The notes under the pieces were generated by a model. That model was not told the origin of the DNA and did not search any database. It saw only the letters and a program-made list of their open reading frames with translations. Of a stretch of 64,000 bases of DNA, positions 55,686-64,000 are shown one piece after another. The number at the start of each line of letters is the position of its first letter. The first letter of the stretch is position 1. The position numbers were made by a program, and so were the translations under genes. Source of the stretch: Zoroaster sp. YZ-2022 (taxonomy: Eukaryota > Echinodermata > Asteroidea > Forcipulatida > Zoroasteridae); assembly GCA_029582265.1 (NCBI GenBank), contig CM055831.1, positions 23,450,682-23,514,681 on the forward strand. Reading direction: 5' to 3'.

Positions 55686-55955
55686 ACGTATTAATTCCTG
55701 TAGTGTCTTGACATTATGCTGACGATAACATGTGATTAAAAAAACAAGAAGCGTGGTACTTGAGATACACTTCCTTCCTGTAATCCTCCCACATAATCTG
55801 TAAGCTCAATGTCCCACTTCTCTTCTTAAACTAGCGTACCTGTACATTCATGTCTGGTCTGGAAGGAGTCATACCCTGAGCTAAACATCTTACAAATGTC
55901 AGACTGTTATTCACTTATGAATCTAAATTTAGAATCTGATTTCTCTCTTTATTTC
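55686..55955 (+). repeat. Duplicated non-coding block, copy 2
   Basis: Second copy of 53727-54010, 1.95 kb downstream and about 350 bp before the first peroxidasin exon in the window. Confidence 0.8.
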
Positions 55956-55974
55956 TTGTATACGAGAGGGTTGT

Positions 55975-56215
55975 AATGATTGAATGTACATTACCAAACA
56001 GCTTTTTTCCCACGTACTGCATCTCTTTGGAACTCTTTGCCTGGTGCATGTTTCCCTCCATCCTACAATCTAGACAGTTTTAAGAGGAATATCAATTCCT
56101 ACCTTCAGTCCCCCTGAGTTATTTTCATCTTTTATGTTTTCTTCTTGTAGCCCCTTACCAAGAGTGGCTTTTAGCCTTGTTTGGGGCGAACTTGCATTAA
56201 AAAAACCAAAAAAAC
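55975..56215 (+). pseudogene. LINE reverse-transcriptase ORF 3' end
   Basis: Frame from 55998 reads TAFFPRTASLWNSLPGACFP, then PSYNLDSFKRNINSYLQSP and stop at 56115-56117. FFPRTxxLWNSLP followed by F-K-x-x-I/L is the canonical C-terminus of CR1/L2/Jockey-type LINE proteins. It is followed by a short 3' UTR with TTGTTTGGGGCGAACTTGC and an A-rich tail at 56198-56217. 5'-truncated, so inactive. It lies about 90 bp upstream of the splice acceptor at 56304. Confidence 0.8.
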
Positions 56216-56304
56216 AACAACCAATATTGCACCTTACGTTTAAACCGATTTACGTGTAATAGAAATCACCCTTCTCATTTGTCTTTCCTCTTTCCTCCAT
56301 GCAG

Positions 56305-56448
56305 AGATTTGCGGTTCAATCAAATTCAGGAGATCCCATCCGGTGCATTCTCTAGTCTGACAGCTCTCAACACGCTACTCCTGAACCACAATAACCTCAG
56401 AAGGATACCAAGGGGGGCATTTGATGGTCTACATCACCTCAAATATCT
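56305..56448 (+). CDS. PXDN: Peroxidasin homolog, internal exon with LRR 1-2 (partial gene)
   Basis: The exon is 144 nt and encodes two leucine-rich repeats. It reads [20 protein letters not shown], then [20 protein letters not shown] and GLHHLKYL, starting in phase 2. LxxNxI/L spacing with GAF and L-x-x-L positions is regular, 24 residues per repeat. The acceptor is a long pyrimidine tract ending CATGCAG; the donor is CT|GTAAGT. Peroxidasin is a secreted or extracellular haem peroxidase of basement membranes. Its family layout is signal peptide, LRR N-cap, LRRs, LRR C-cap, Ig domains, peroxidase domain. The LRFN, NTLLLN and LKYLYLYKN blocks are what make me prefer peroxidasin over other LRR proteins. 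The preceding exon (signal peptide, cysteine cap) was not found; it may be far upstream. No frameshift or stop is present. Confidence 0.9.
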
Positions 56449-58209
56449 GTAAGTGTTTAAGTCATAATTAGCCTCATCAGAAGTCTATAACCTACATGAA
56501 GTGTTCCAGCCTGCTGTAATCCATATTACCACGGCATTGTACTCCAAATGCGCGCATGTACAACGAGCTTGGTTACAGGTTTTGCTCCCACTGCCCGGCC
56601 TGCCATGGTGCATCTTGGCATTAGGTATTTCCATGCGAAACTAATTCCTAGAGAACTAGACGCAATCTTAAACTAGACGCAGGCGAACCATCTGTGGGAC
56701 AAAACATTGGGTGCATTTGATAAATGCTAAGGTGCGCGTGAGAGATACAGTTCTCTCACAGTAGGTCTCCCAGACTGCACTGCTTCTTTTTGAGATCTTG
56801 CGCGTCAGTCTGTTGAACAATACATCATGAATGACCCAAATCCATTGTTCTTTGAGTACTATGCCGTGGACTAGGTTAGCGCACCAGTGGCACACTTCAT
56901 ACGTGTATGCATGTAACAACATTTGACATAAAATGGTACAATGACTCAAGTCAGTGGCGAGTGCATATTTAAATTTGAATTTCCCAGACTTGACACACTG
57001 TTATACATGTACCACGATTTGGGGCAAACTTTTCACATACATGTAGTAACCTAAGAGAAGTCCAATACATATACTCAATACATATACCCAATACATACAG
57101 CATACATACATATGTTTTCAATGACTGTGTATGGTGTTAAGGTACTAGACTTTATCGAACTGGAGGTTACTTACATGTACCCCAAATCATGTGGTGCTCA
57201 ACAGTATGTGAAGTCTGAGAAATTCAAATTTAAATACGCACTTGCGTGTGACATAAGTTGGTGCACCAGATGTACATTGTATTATCAAAGGTTACACGCA
57301 CAAAGCTTATTTGCCATTTATCCCAATGGTAGATACATATGTACTGTACATACATGTATGTATAATAGTAGATAGATAACATGCACATGACTGTCATGAG
57401 TCAATCGAGTGAGCAGGAGTAGATCCAGGCTCTCGAAACATTTTAAACCAACCTCATCCGTACTTAATCCCAAACAAAACCCAAGTCATCTCTGGGGGAA
57501 ATGTGTCTGGGCCCGAGTGGAATCCATCGATCCTCCACTGACTCAACCCTCAAACCCCCCCCCCCCCCTGCACTCCTGTCAAATTTCCTCTCGAACTCCT
57601 ATTTCCCCTTTGATATCTTGGGCATACCATTACCAATCTAATCTCTTGTAACATTTCTTTCCTGTGTACATGTATTCCTGAATGATGTTGCTCCACTTGA
57701 AAAAAAAAAAAGCCTTCAAATCGACCATGTGATAATGTAAGGCTGAATTGACTCAATAAGGGAATAAACGTTTTGAGTCACGCAGTCTATAACACATGAT
57801 AAAAACTGAGGGTCATGGCCACAAGTGATAACGGACCTAGCCCTCGCCCCAGTCCTTTATCACCCGTGGCCACAACCCTAAGGTCTTTTCCTGCAGAAAA
57901 GTTCAAACATCAAACTTTTAGTCCCAATTCAAAATGTCAATATCCAGTGCCATTTGTATTGAAAAAGAGCCAGAAAGAATATGACAAATCCAAAGTTTGA
58001 GAACAGCAGACATTCCAACTTGGCCGGTGAGACAATGTGATGTGAATACAAATTGATTGGTTCATTTCCCACATGGCTCATACTTACCGGTTGGTTATTA
58101 TCGCTGATGCATCAATGGGCAGTCGGTCTTTACCGACCATTAATAGTAATACACCCCCACGTAATCACATCAGATTGTCTTAACTGTCTTGGGCATTTAT
58201 GAATTTAGC
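56449..58209 (+). other. Peroxidasin intron, first part
   Basis: The intron spans 56449-60354. This part contains an imperfect inverted repeat (56950-57250), a C tract at 57557-57569 and otherwise no recognised feature. The ORFs are short and domain-free. Confidence 0.6.
56950..57250. mobile_element. Imperfect foldback element
   Basis: ATTTAAATTTGAATTTCCCAG (about 56968) pairs with CTGAGAAATTCAAATTTAAAT (about 57217), and ACCACGATTTGGGGC with CCCCAAATCATGTGGT. Arms of about 110 bp around a 60-bp spacer. 56826-56905 resembles 23590-23690, so a larger dispersed element is possible. Confidence 0.6.
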
Positions 58210-58471
58210 TTAACCAGTTCGCATCGGGAATAAACAAGTTTTTCTGGGCCCCTGTGCGGGTTTCTTTTTCCCACACAAACACATTAATGGAAGCTTCCAC
58301 AGCGCGTGGCCACGTCTACCGAGCATGTCACTGTATGCTCGGCTCGTTGCCACGTCAACCGAGCATGCATACAAATATTCCGGAGTTTCTTATGGCGTGT
58401 TTAGACGCTCTCCGATCCGTGGTGCAAAAAAAAATTGCGTGTATACACGGCCTCCGACGCGAACTGGTTAA
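58210..58471. mobile_element. TTAA-I element
   Basis: TTAACCAGTTCGCATCGGG at the left and CCGACGCGAACTGGTTAA at the right, inverted. GAGCATG and CCACGTC words repeat inside. Single copy. Its right TTAA is the left TTAA of the next element. Confidence 0.8.
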
Positions 58472-58843
58472 AAGGAAGGTACAACATTGGTAATTATCAA
58501 ATTATTACATTAGTGAATTATTGTCTAAAAGCTCTATACTTAGTATCAATCATCCTGTGAAATTATTCCATCTGGAATGCTTTCATGAAAGTTTTTCATG
58601 TTTTCAAGTATTTTTTTAATAATCTTTTTTTTTTAATTTTTAATATTTTTTTTTTTTTTGAAATAATATTTTGCAAAAAGTTGCAACTTTTTGGAATTCA
58701 ACATACTGATTCTTTTTTTTCCTCTAAGTTCATGGAATAATTTTGATGATGGTTGATAATTGTACCAACTGTAAACCAAGTAAGCATTTAGATAATTTTG
58801 TGATCTGGTAGCTACCCATGTTGAACATGGACCTATTCTTTAA
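58468..58843 (+). mobile_element. TTAA-H element
   Basis: TTAAAAGGAAGGTACAACATTGG at the left; CATGTTGAACATGGACC...TTAA at the right. T-rich centre at 58600-58660. Shares TTAA with both neighbours. Confidence 0.75.
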
Positions 58844-59039
58844 AGGGACAGTGTCGTCACAATCCGAGCACACCATCAACAGGGCATGGAATCAGTGTCA
58901 TAATTTTAGATGAACACAGTGACTGAAAATTACTGGCTCATTTTATGCAGCAGCAGGTATTATTTTTAGTCATTGAGTTAATCTAAAACTAACACTCTGA
59001 TTCCATGCCCTGTTGATATTGACGATATTGTCCCGTTAA
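58840..59039 (+). mobile_element. TTAA-G element
   Basis: TTAAAGGGACAGTGTCGTC at the left; GACGATATTGTCCCGTTAA at the right. The left TTAA is shared with TTAA-H and the right with a further TTAA-H left half. Confidence 0.9.
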
Positions 59040-59395
59040 AGAGAAGGTACAACTTTGGTTATTGCCAGATTATCCAAATAGTGACTTATTTTCTCAAACT
59101 GTACTCGGTGTAAAGTTTGTACATGCATCAATGCTAAAGTGTTTTTATCTTTTAGAGAATACAGGATTTGTTGTTGAATTAAAAAAAAAAGTTACCGGCT
59201 GGAAATTTTTTGTAAAACATAAAAACAGAAAGAAACATAAGTCCAAAAGAAAAAGTCTCCAGTTTCTGGTCATCGGTCGGCTTCAAAATCAGTGCGGTGA
59301 TGCACTTTTCTTTCTTTTTTTTGGTTTTTTGGGTATTTTTTTTTTTGCCAACAGGGAAATACATGATACGTGTATACGTGGGGACCATATTTCCC
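59036..59395 (+). mobile_element. TTAA-H, left part
   Basis: TTAAAGAGAAGGTACAACTTTGG and GTACTCGGTGTAAAGTTTG follow the TTAA-H pattern. The right tip is not found; a TA-type MITE starts at 59396. The 125-codon ORF here is AT-biased and without domains. Confidence 0.55.
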
Positions 59396-59638
59396 ATATA
59401 TACATAATAGCAAAAGAAACGTCACCCCCTAAATTTTGATAAGTCTGAGAACGTGTTTAGCTTATGTGTCCTCAGACGTCATGCATGACGAATTTTGAGG
59501 TCAACCAAATTTGCCACATTGTGTTCATGTTACACTCCATACTCATAATATTCTTCATTAAACAAATTATATTAATTATAAAATGAAAATAATAAATATT
59601 TTTAGGGGTGACGTTTCTTTTGCTGTTATGTATATATA
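59396..59638. mobile_element. MITE with 35-40-bp inverted repeats, TA-rich flanks
   Basis: ATACATAATAGCAAAAGAAA and its near complement TTTCTTTTGCTGTTATGTAT, both extending through ACGTCACCCC / GGGGTGACGT. A TATATA context fits TA target duplication (Tc1/mariner type). About 243 bp. Confidence 0.75.
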
Positions 59639-59640
59639 CA

Positions 59641-59964
59641 AAGTATGGTGGATAAGAGAGGCCTCACAAATCGGGCAAATGTTCACACCCCTATGTGAAA
59701 AAGTCGTTTTAAACACAGCGTGGCAGAATTGCAATCAGTCCAGCACTTTTAGCTCTGTCATTGGTCATCATTGCATTAGCAAAAGAAAATTAAAAATGCT
59801 GACACGCCGGTCTGAGGTGACACGTGTGGAGACTAGAAACCGAAGACTTTTTTGGGCCGAACAGGTCTTTGTTGCTTTATCCAAAACATGAGTACCTACA
59901 TGTGCATGTATTATGATGAAACTTTACATAGGTTTCTTTTATGATGTTCATCATGTATGTTTCT
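59641..59964. other. Unassigned intron sequence
   Basis: A 102-codon ORF spans 59583-59891 but begins inside the MITE and has no recognisable domain. Confidence 0.35.
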
Positions 59965-60024
59965 TGTAATAAAAATCTTTCAAAATCCTCCAACTGCCTT
60001 TGTTGTCTAGGGAGTTAGGGTTAA
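59965..60024 (+). mobile_element. Minimal TTAA-A-type MITE, left-truncated
   Basis: AATCCTCCAACTGCCTTTG and GGGAGTTAGGGTTAA match the 90-bp element at 13817-13906. Confidence 0.75.
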
Positions 60025-60029
60025 TATGT

Positions 60030-60319
60030 CATGCCTGTGATGTCTCAGGATTTTTCCTGATTTCAGGATTTTTTACAAATCTCTCTTTGCCTCAAAATTT
60101 TCTTAAAAGAAGAGAAGTATCCACCAAAGAAAGAAAGAAGTAGCCCGAATTGTGTCCAAACCTCTAGTTTCTTGTTTGTGGGGATGTGGAGAATCTGTAA
60201 ATCCTGAAAAATGAAACATTTAGGGGGTTCAGGGGGCTTTGTCCTCTTGATCAAAAGGAGAACCAGGCCCGCTACCCATTTTTCAAGATTTTTTACTTTT
60301 GTGAAATCACACCCTTGAT
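60030..60319. mobile_element. hAT-C element
   Basis: Colinear with 25171-25458: AGGATTTTTCCTGATTTCAGG through TTTGTGAAATCACACCC. The copy ends 35 bp before the splice acceptor. Confidence 0.7.
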
Positions 60320-60354
60320 ACAGTGTGTATATGTATGTATTATCTTATTTGTAG

Positions 60355-60498
60355 GTATCTTTACAAGAATAGAATAACGGATATAGACAGTCGAGCTTTT
60401 GAAGGATTAGTCAACCTGGAACAACTTTATCTTTACTCTAATGAAATCCAAGAACTCAAGCCAGGAACGTTTAGTAATCTACCAATGCTGGAAAGACT
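60355..60498 (+). CDS. PXDN: Peroxidasin homolog, internal exon with LRR 3-4 (partial gene)
   Basis: The 144-nt exon, phase 2 at both ends, joins the previous one to give [20 protein letters not shown], then [20 protein letters not shown] and [12 protein letters not shown]. The two repeats keep the 24-residue period and the AF/TF positions. YLYLYKN, LEQLYL and LERLF are strong matches to the peroxidasin LRR block as I know it from vertebrate and insect proteins. Acceptor TTATTTGTAG|G, donor CT|GTAAGT. It is preceded by a 3.9-kb intron full of transposons, with an hAT-C copy ending 35 bp away. The reading frame is intact. Confidence 0.92.
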
Positions 60499-60727
60499 GT
60501 AAGTACGCTACGTTTCTCATTTGATCAAAACAGTTTTAAAAAACCAGTTCATGTTTCATGCTAAATATGAACGGACGCGCAATGTGACATCAAAATGAAA
60601 TCGAGCTAATGATTCCCAACACATTTCGACTATCGCGAAACATTTTCTGCAAAGTTATGAGGTAAAAATAAAACTTTGCGTTTGCGTGAAGTATGAACCA
60701 CCCTCCAGCGGAGACAAATCCTTTGCT

Positions 60728-60945
60728 TTAATGGGACGTTATCGTCACGATCGGAGCAGACTTTCAACAGGGCATGGAATCGATGTCCCAGTTTAAGATA
60801 AACACAGTGACTGAAAATTACTTGCTCATTTATGCAGCAGCAACAATATGACCTTATCATGTGGGTATCATTTTCAGTCACCGAGTTATAAATCTAAAAC
60901 GAGCACTCCGATTCCATGCACTGTTGATCGTAATTGTCCCTTTAA
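60728..60945 (+). mobile_element. TTAA-G element in peroxidasin intron
   Basis: TTAATGGGACGTTATCGTC at the left; CGTAATTGTCCCTTTAA at the right. 218 bp. Confidence 0.85.
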
Positions 60946-61018
60946 AAGCCCCAGTGAACTTTGGGTAAAATGTTTTGCATTTATCGTGAAATGTGTAAAG
61001 AATTCATTGTATATATCT

Positions 61019-61262
61019 CGGGTCTGTGATTTCTCAGGATTTTTCCTGATTTCAGGATTTTTTTTACAAATCTCCCTTTGCTCAAAATTTTCTTGAAAGA
61101 AGAGAAGTAGCCACCAAGGATAGAAAGAAATACTTGCTTGTATCATGTCCAAACCTCTAGTTTCTTGTTTGTGGGGATGTGGAGAGTCTGTAAATCCTCC
61201 AAGACCCAGGCCCCGCTACCCATTTTTCAGGATTTTTTACTTTTGTCAAATCACACCTCTGA
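61019..61262. mobile_element. hAT-C element, internally deleted
   Basis: Third copy of the family; it lacks about 40 bp around the GGTTCAGGGGGC segment present in the other two. Confidence 0.65.
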
Positions 61263-62280
61263 TATATCTGAATTCATCAACATCTAGTAGATGACAACAT
61301 TTTTTTTTATCGTTGGTACATGTAGAACACAATGCCCTTTTTTAGTTTCCCACGATTGTCAGTGCCAATCATGAGCATTGTGCTTCAAGTGTTATTGGTC
61401 ATAAAGTAAAGGCGCTTAGCAAATACCCACGCCAAAAAAAAACTGCATTGCTGTGAAATTGAGCTCAGATGGCAATCTGCACAATGCCATTGGTTCTCTG
61501 TAGGTTCTCTGTAGGGTTTTTCAGTTGCCTGCTTTTGATTCACATGCATTGCACACTGCTTTAAGCTGATTGCTGCTTACATGTATACACATTTGCTTAT
61601 GCAAAATTTTCTCTTCACCTCACTTAAACCATAGTATTACCTTTGGGTGTCTTTTGGATGTCCTGTTATGCTAATCTGTAATACACTTGCAGAATGTTTT
61701 AGGTTACACTGTAATATTTGGACACCCTGTTAAAATGAATAATACGTGTACAATAATTGGATGACCTATTTTTCAAATACTGGCTTATACATGTAGCCTA
61801 CTCTACGTTTAAAAAACCAACAGAGCCATTCTAAAAATAAAAAAATAAATTATTAATAAGCTAATTTCACACTACAAACCCTTCCTAAAATATTCTTCAA
61901 GCGATTGAAGCTATTGAGAAAACAATACTTTGTTTAACATTTGTCACACAATTTTGTTTAAAGCTTCCCTTTGTACTAAAGTACCATGCATATACGGTAT
62001 GTACTCATCACTAGCTGGAAACAAAAGGTTGTGTCTTAACAATTTATTTTTCTCCTAATTCCAACTATTATAACTTGATATAACAAAATAAACCTTTTCT
62101 TCATTTGATTACTTACAAAGTAACCGTCTATTATTTCCTTCTATAATATACATACTTTTATTTGCTTGTGTGCATTTGTCATGTTTCACCGATTCTTTGT
62201 TTAAGCTGCATGCATGCATGCATGTGCTGAATAGCTCACGTTTTTTTGTTCTGCCCTCTATTTGTTTATCGTACTTACAG
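61263..62280 (+). other. Peroxidasin intron sequence
   Basis: Contains a diverged GGGTGTCC-type repeat at 61640-61800 and a GCATGCATGCATGCATG stretch at 62209-62226. A pyrimidine-rich CTGCCCTCTATTTG and CTTACAG precede the exon. Confidence 0.5.
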
Positions 62281-62352
62281 GTTTTTGAACAATAACAATA
62301 TGACTTCGATATACGCCGGCACCTTCCAGGGATTAGACTCGCTAAAAAGGCT
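62281..62352 (+). CDS. PXDN: Peroxidasin homolog, internal exon with LRR 5 (partial gene)
   Basis: The 72-nt exon encodes one repeat: joined to the previous exon it reads LFLNNNNMTSIYAGTFQGLD then SLKRL. It keeps phase 2 at both borders (acceptor CTTACAG|G, donor CT|GTAAGT). N-M-T is a possible N-glycosylation site. In known peroxidasins this position is followed by the LRR C-cap with a CDCE-type cysteine pattern, then Ig domains; none of that is visible in the remaining 1.6 kb. A TTAA-D element and a 16-bp satellite follow in the next intron. Confidence 0.9.
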
Positions 62353-62689
62353 GTAAGTCTGTTTGTTGAACGCACCCGGTCCCTGTTTAGCATGTGTGTT
62401 TTGTTGCGTTGCTTTGGTTATACGTACATGTACATGTGGTCTTGTTTTGTTCCTTGAATGTTGGTGAAATGTGGTTGTCGTCGCAGGGGAGGGAAGTGGG
62501 AACTGGTTGGAAATAGCTTCCCCCCTTCACCCTAATGAATGTGTCTTGGTTGATCTTATCTTTTCATTGTTTTCTTCCCTTTTCTATGCTATAAGCCAGT
62601 GCACCCTTTTGGTAGAATGTCCGTAAATGCATCCGGAATCAAGAGTTGTATAGAAACCAACCTGTGTCAGCTTAAATTGCATTGTTTCG
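62353..62689 (+). other. Peroxidasin intron sequence
   Basis: No recognised repeat in this part; the donor is GTAAGTCTG. Confidence 0.5.
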
Positions 62690-63019
62690 TTAACCCTCCT
62701 ACTTATGGTACCTTTTTCATACAAGTTGATCCACCACTTGAAACCATTCGCTTTTGTGGTTTTGAATGGTGAAATAACTGTACAGTATTGATTCCCCCAA
62801 ATGGTTTTGAATGGTAGGTCAGCTAATACAAAACCTTGCTTGGATACTTCTAAGTGGTGAATCAATGGACCCTCTATGCATTTGAATGGATTTGAATGGT
62901 AGTAAAGCTTGCTACCAACACTGTTCAAATGGTATCACCATGTGTGTACAAAACCAATGGGCATTTTGGTAAGTCAAAATTTTGAATGGTTTCAAATGGT
63001 CAAACAGTAGGAGGGTTAA
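62690..63019 (+). mobile_element. TTAA-D element in peroxidasin intron
   Basis: TTAACCCTCCTACTTATGG at the left; AACAGTAGGAGGGTTAA at the right. About 45 bp shorter than the 44318 copy through loss of one TACAGCTAATACAAAACC unit. Confidence 0.9.
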
Positions 63020-63580
63020 GGAACGTTTGATCAACTTTACACCAAGTAAATTTACTAAAACTGTGATCATTATTATTTTTCAAAATTACCAGTAGTGTGT
63101 ATCTGTGTCTTTAAAAATACATTGTACATCTATACCAGTACATGTCGGTGTTTTTGGCTGTTTCACCAGTAATTTAGGGTAGTTAATTTTTGTTACCAAG
63201 AAAATTGTCATCAAAAGCAAGCATGGTGTAACAGTAATTAGGTGCTTTTATGAATTTATGATGGGGTCTGCCATGATTTCATATCAGGACTTGCATGTAC
63301 ATGTAGAAATGTATTGCTGTAAAATTATGTTTGAGACAAATATTAGGAAATGATTACTATGAAATGAGTCTTTTACAATTATTTGCTTTTTTTAAATTTG
63401 TATTTGATTTAAGAACTTAAGTTTAAAATAAAGCATGTTGAACATTTCCTGCAAAATGGTCAAAAACACAGGCAATGCATCTTTAAGCTCCTCCATCCTC
63501 CCAACCCATTTTAGCACCCAAAAGTCTCACTCTGCAACCCATTTTCAACCTCGACAACCCACTATCCAACCACCCATTAC
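63020..63580. other. Unassigned intron sequence
   Basis: No recognised repeat or exon. AC-rich sequence begins at about 63480. Confidence 0.4.
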
Positions 63581-63589
63581 TTTTCCCAC

Positions 63590-64000
63590 TCATAACCCAT
63601 CCCACCCGTTGTCCATCCCGCCCATTGCCCATCCCGCCCATTGCCCATCCCGCCCATTGCCCATCCCGCCCATTGCCCATCCCGCCCATTGCCCATCCCA
63701 CCCATTGCCCATCCCGCCCATTGCCCATCCCACCCATTGCCCATCCCACCCATTGCCCATCCAACCCATTGCCCATCCCACCCATTGCCCATCCCACCCA
63801 TTGCCCATCCCACCCATTGCCCATCCCACCCATTGCCCATCCCACCCATTGCCCATCCCACCCATTGCCCATCCCACCCATTGCCCATCCCACCCATTGC
63901 CCATCCCACCCATTGCCCATCCCACCCATTGCCCATATCACCCATCGCCCATATCACCCATCCCACCCATCCCACCCATCACCCATCACCCATCACCCAT
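63590..64000. repeat. 16-bp satellite, at least 21 units, open at the window edge
   Basis: The unit CCCATTGCCCATCCCA repeats every 16 bp (for example 63621, 63637). Left units carry CCCG and right units CCCA, and the last ones drift to CCCATATCA and CCCATCA. Since 16 is not a multiple of 3, all three frames on the minus strand are open, which gives spurious Gly/Trp/Met-rich ORFs. Confidence 0.9.

Noticed and set aside
59062..59439. 125-codon ORF with Lys-rich and Phe-rich segments
   Set aside because: Lies in a TTAA-H fragment, AT-biased, with no recognisable domain or splice context.
63483..63975. Gly-Trp-Met repeat protein ORFs in all three minus frames
   Set aside because: The 16-bp satellite shifts frame each unit and simply lacks stop codons.

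Overview
The window is eukaryotic, non-coding-rich DNA with one recognisable protein-coding gene at its right end. Supporting signs are GT-AG introns, AT-rich spacers, tRNA-derived SINEs and many short DNA transposons. The abundance of TACATGTA words and the density of MITEs suggest a marine invertebrate deuterostome, possibly an echinoderm; this is an inference from overall texture, not a proof. There is no bacterial or viral gene organisation, and nearly every open reading frame lies inside a repeat.

Gene: three exons on the + strand (56305-56448, 60355-60498, 62281-62352) encode five consecutive leucine-rich repeats matching the N-terminal LRR block of peroxidasin. All introns are phase 2 and exon lengths are exact multiples of 72 nt (144, 144, 72), so each repeat is one 24-codon module. 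The exons for the signal peptide and LRR N-cap, and everything from the LRR C-cap onward (Ig domains, peroxidase), were not found and probably lie outside the window.

Repeats, left to right: 1-15 kb holds nested MITEs, a pair of 450-bp foldback elements in opposite orientation, a trimeric tRNA-derived SINE with a 15-bp target duplication, a LINE 3' fragment and two Tc1/mariner-like MITEs or related elements. 15-31 kb has SINE insertions inside TTAA elements, a 350-bp polypurine tract, hAT-like MITEs with 8-bp duplications, a 1.16-kb TTAA element with about 19 tandem copies of one end, and a 31-bp minisatellite inside another MITE. 31-50 kb repeats these families and adds an 81-bp array carrying SINEs, a foldback insertion with a 14-bp target duplication and a related 152-bp array. 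50-64 kb holds further copies, a duplicated non-coding block, a second LINE end just upstream of the first exon, a chain of abutting TTAA elements in an intron, and a 16-bp satellite running off the window.

The unifying theme is a large group of short TTAA-flanked elements, about 30 copies in nine families (called here TTAA-A to TTAA-I). They have piggyBac-like target choice. Several families have bodies built from one short family-specific motif repeated in both orientations, and several copies have one terminus amplified in tandem. No transposase is encoded in the window. Family labels are my own working names.
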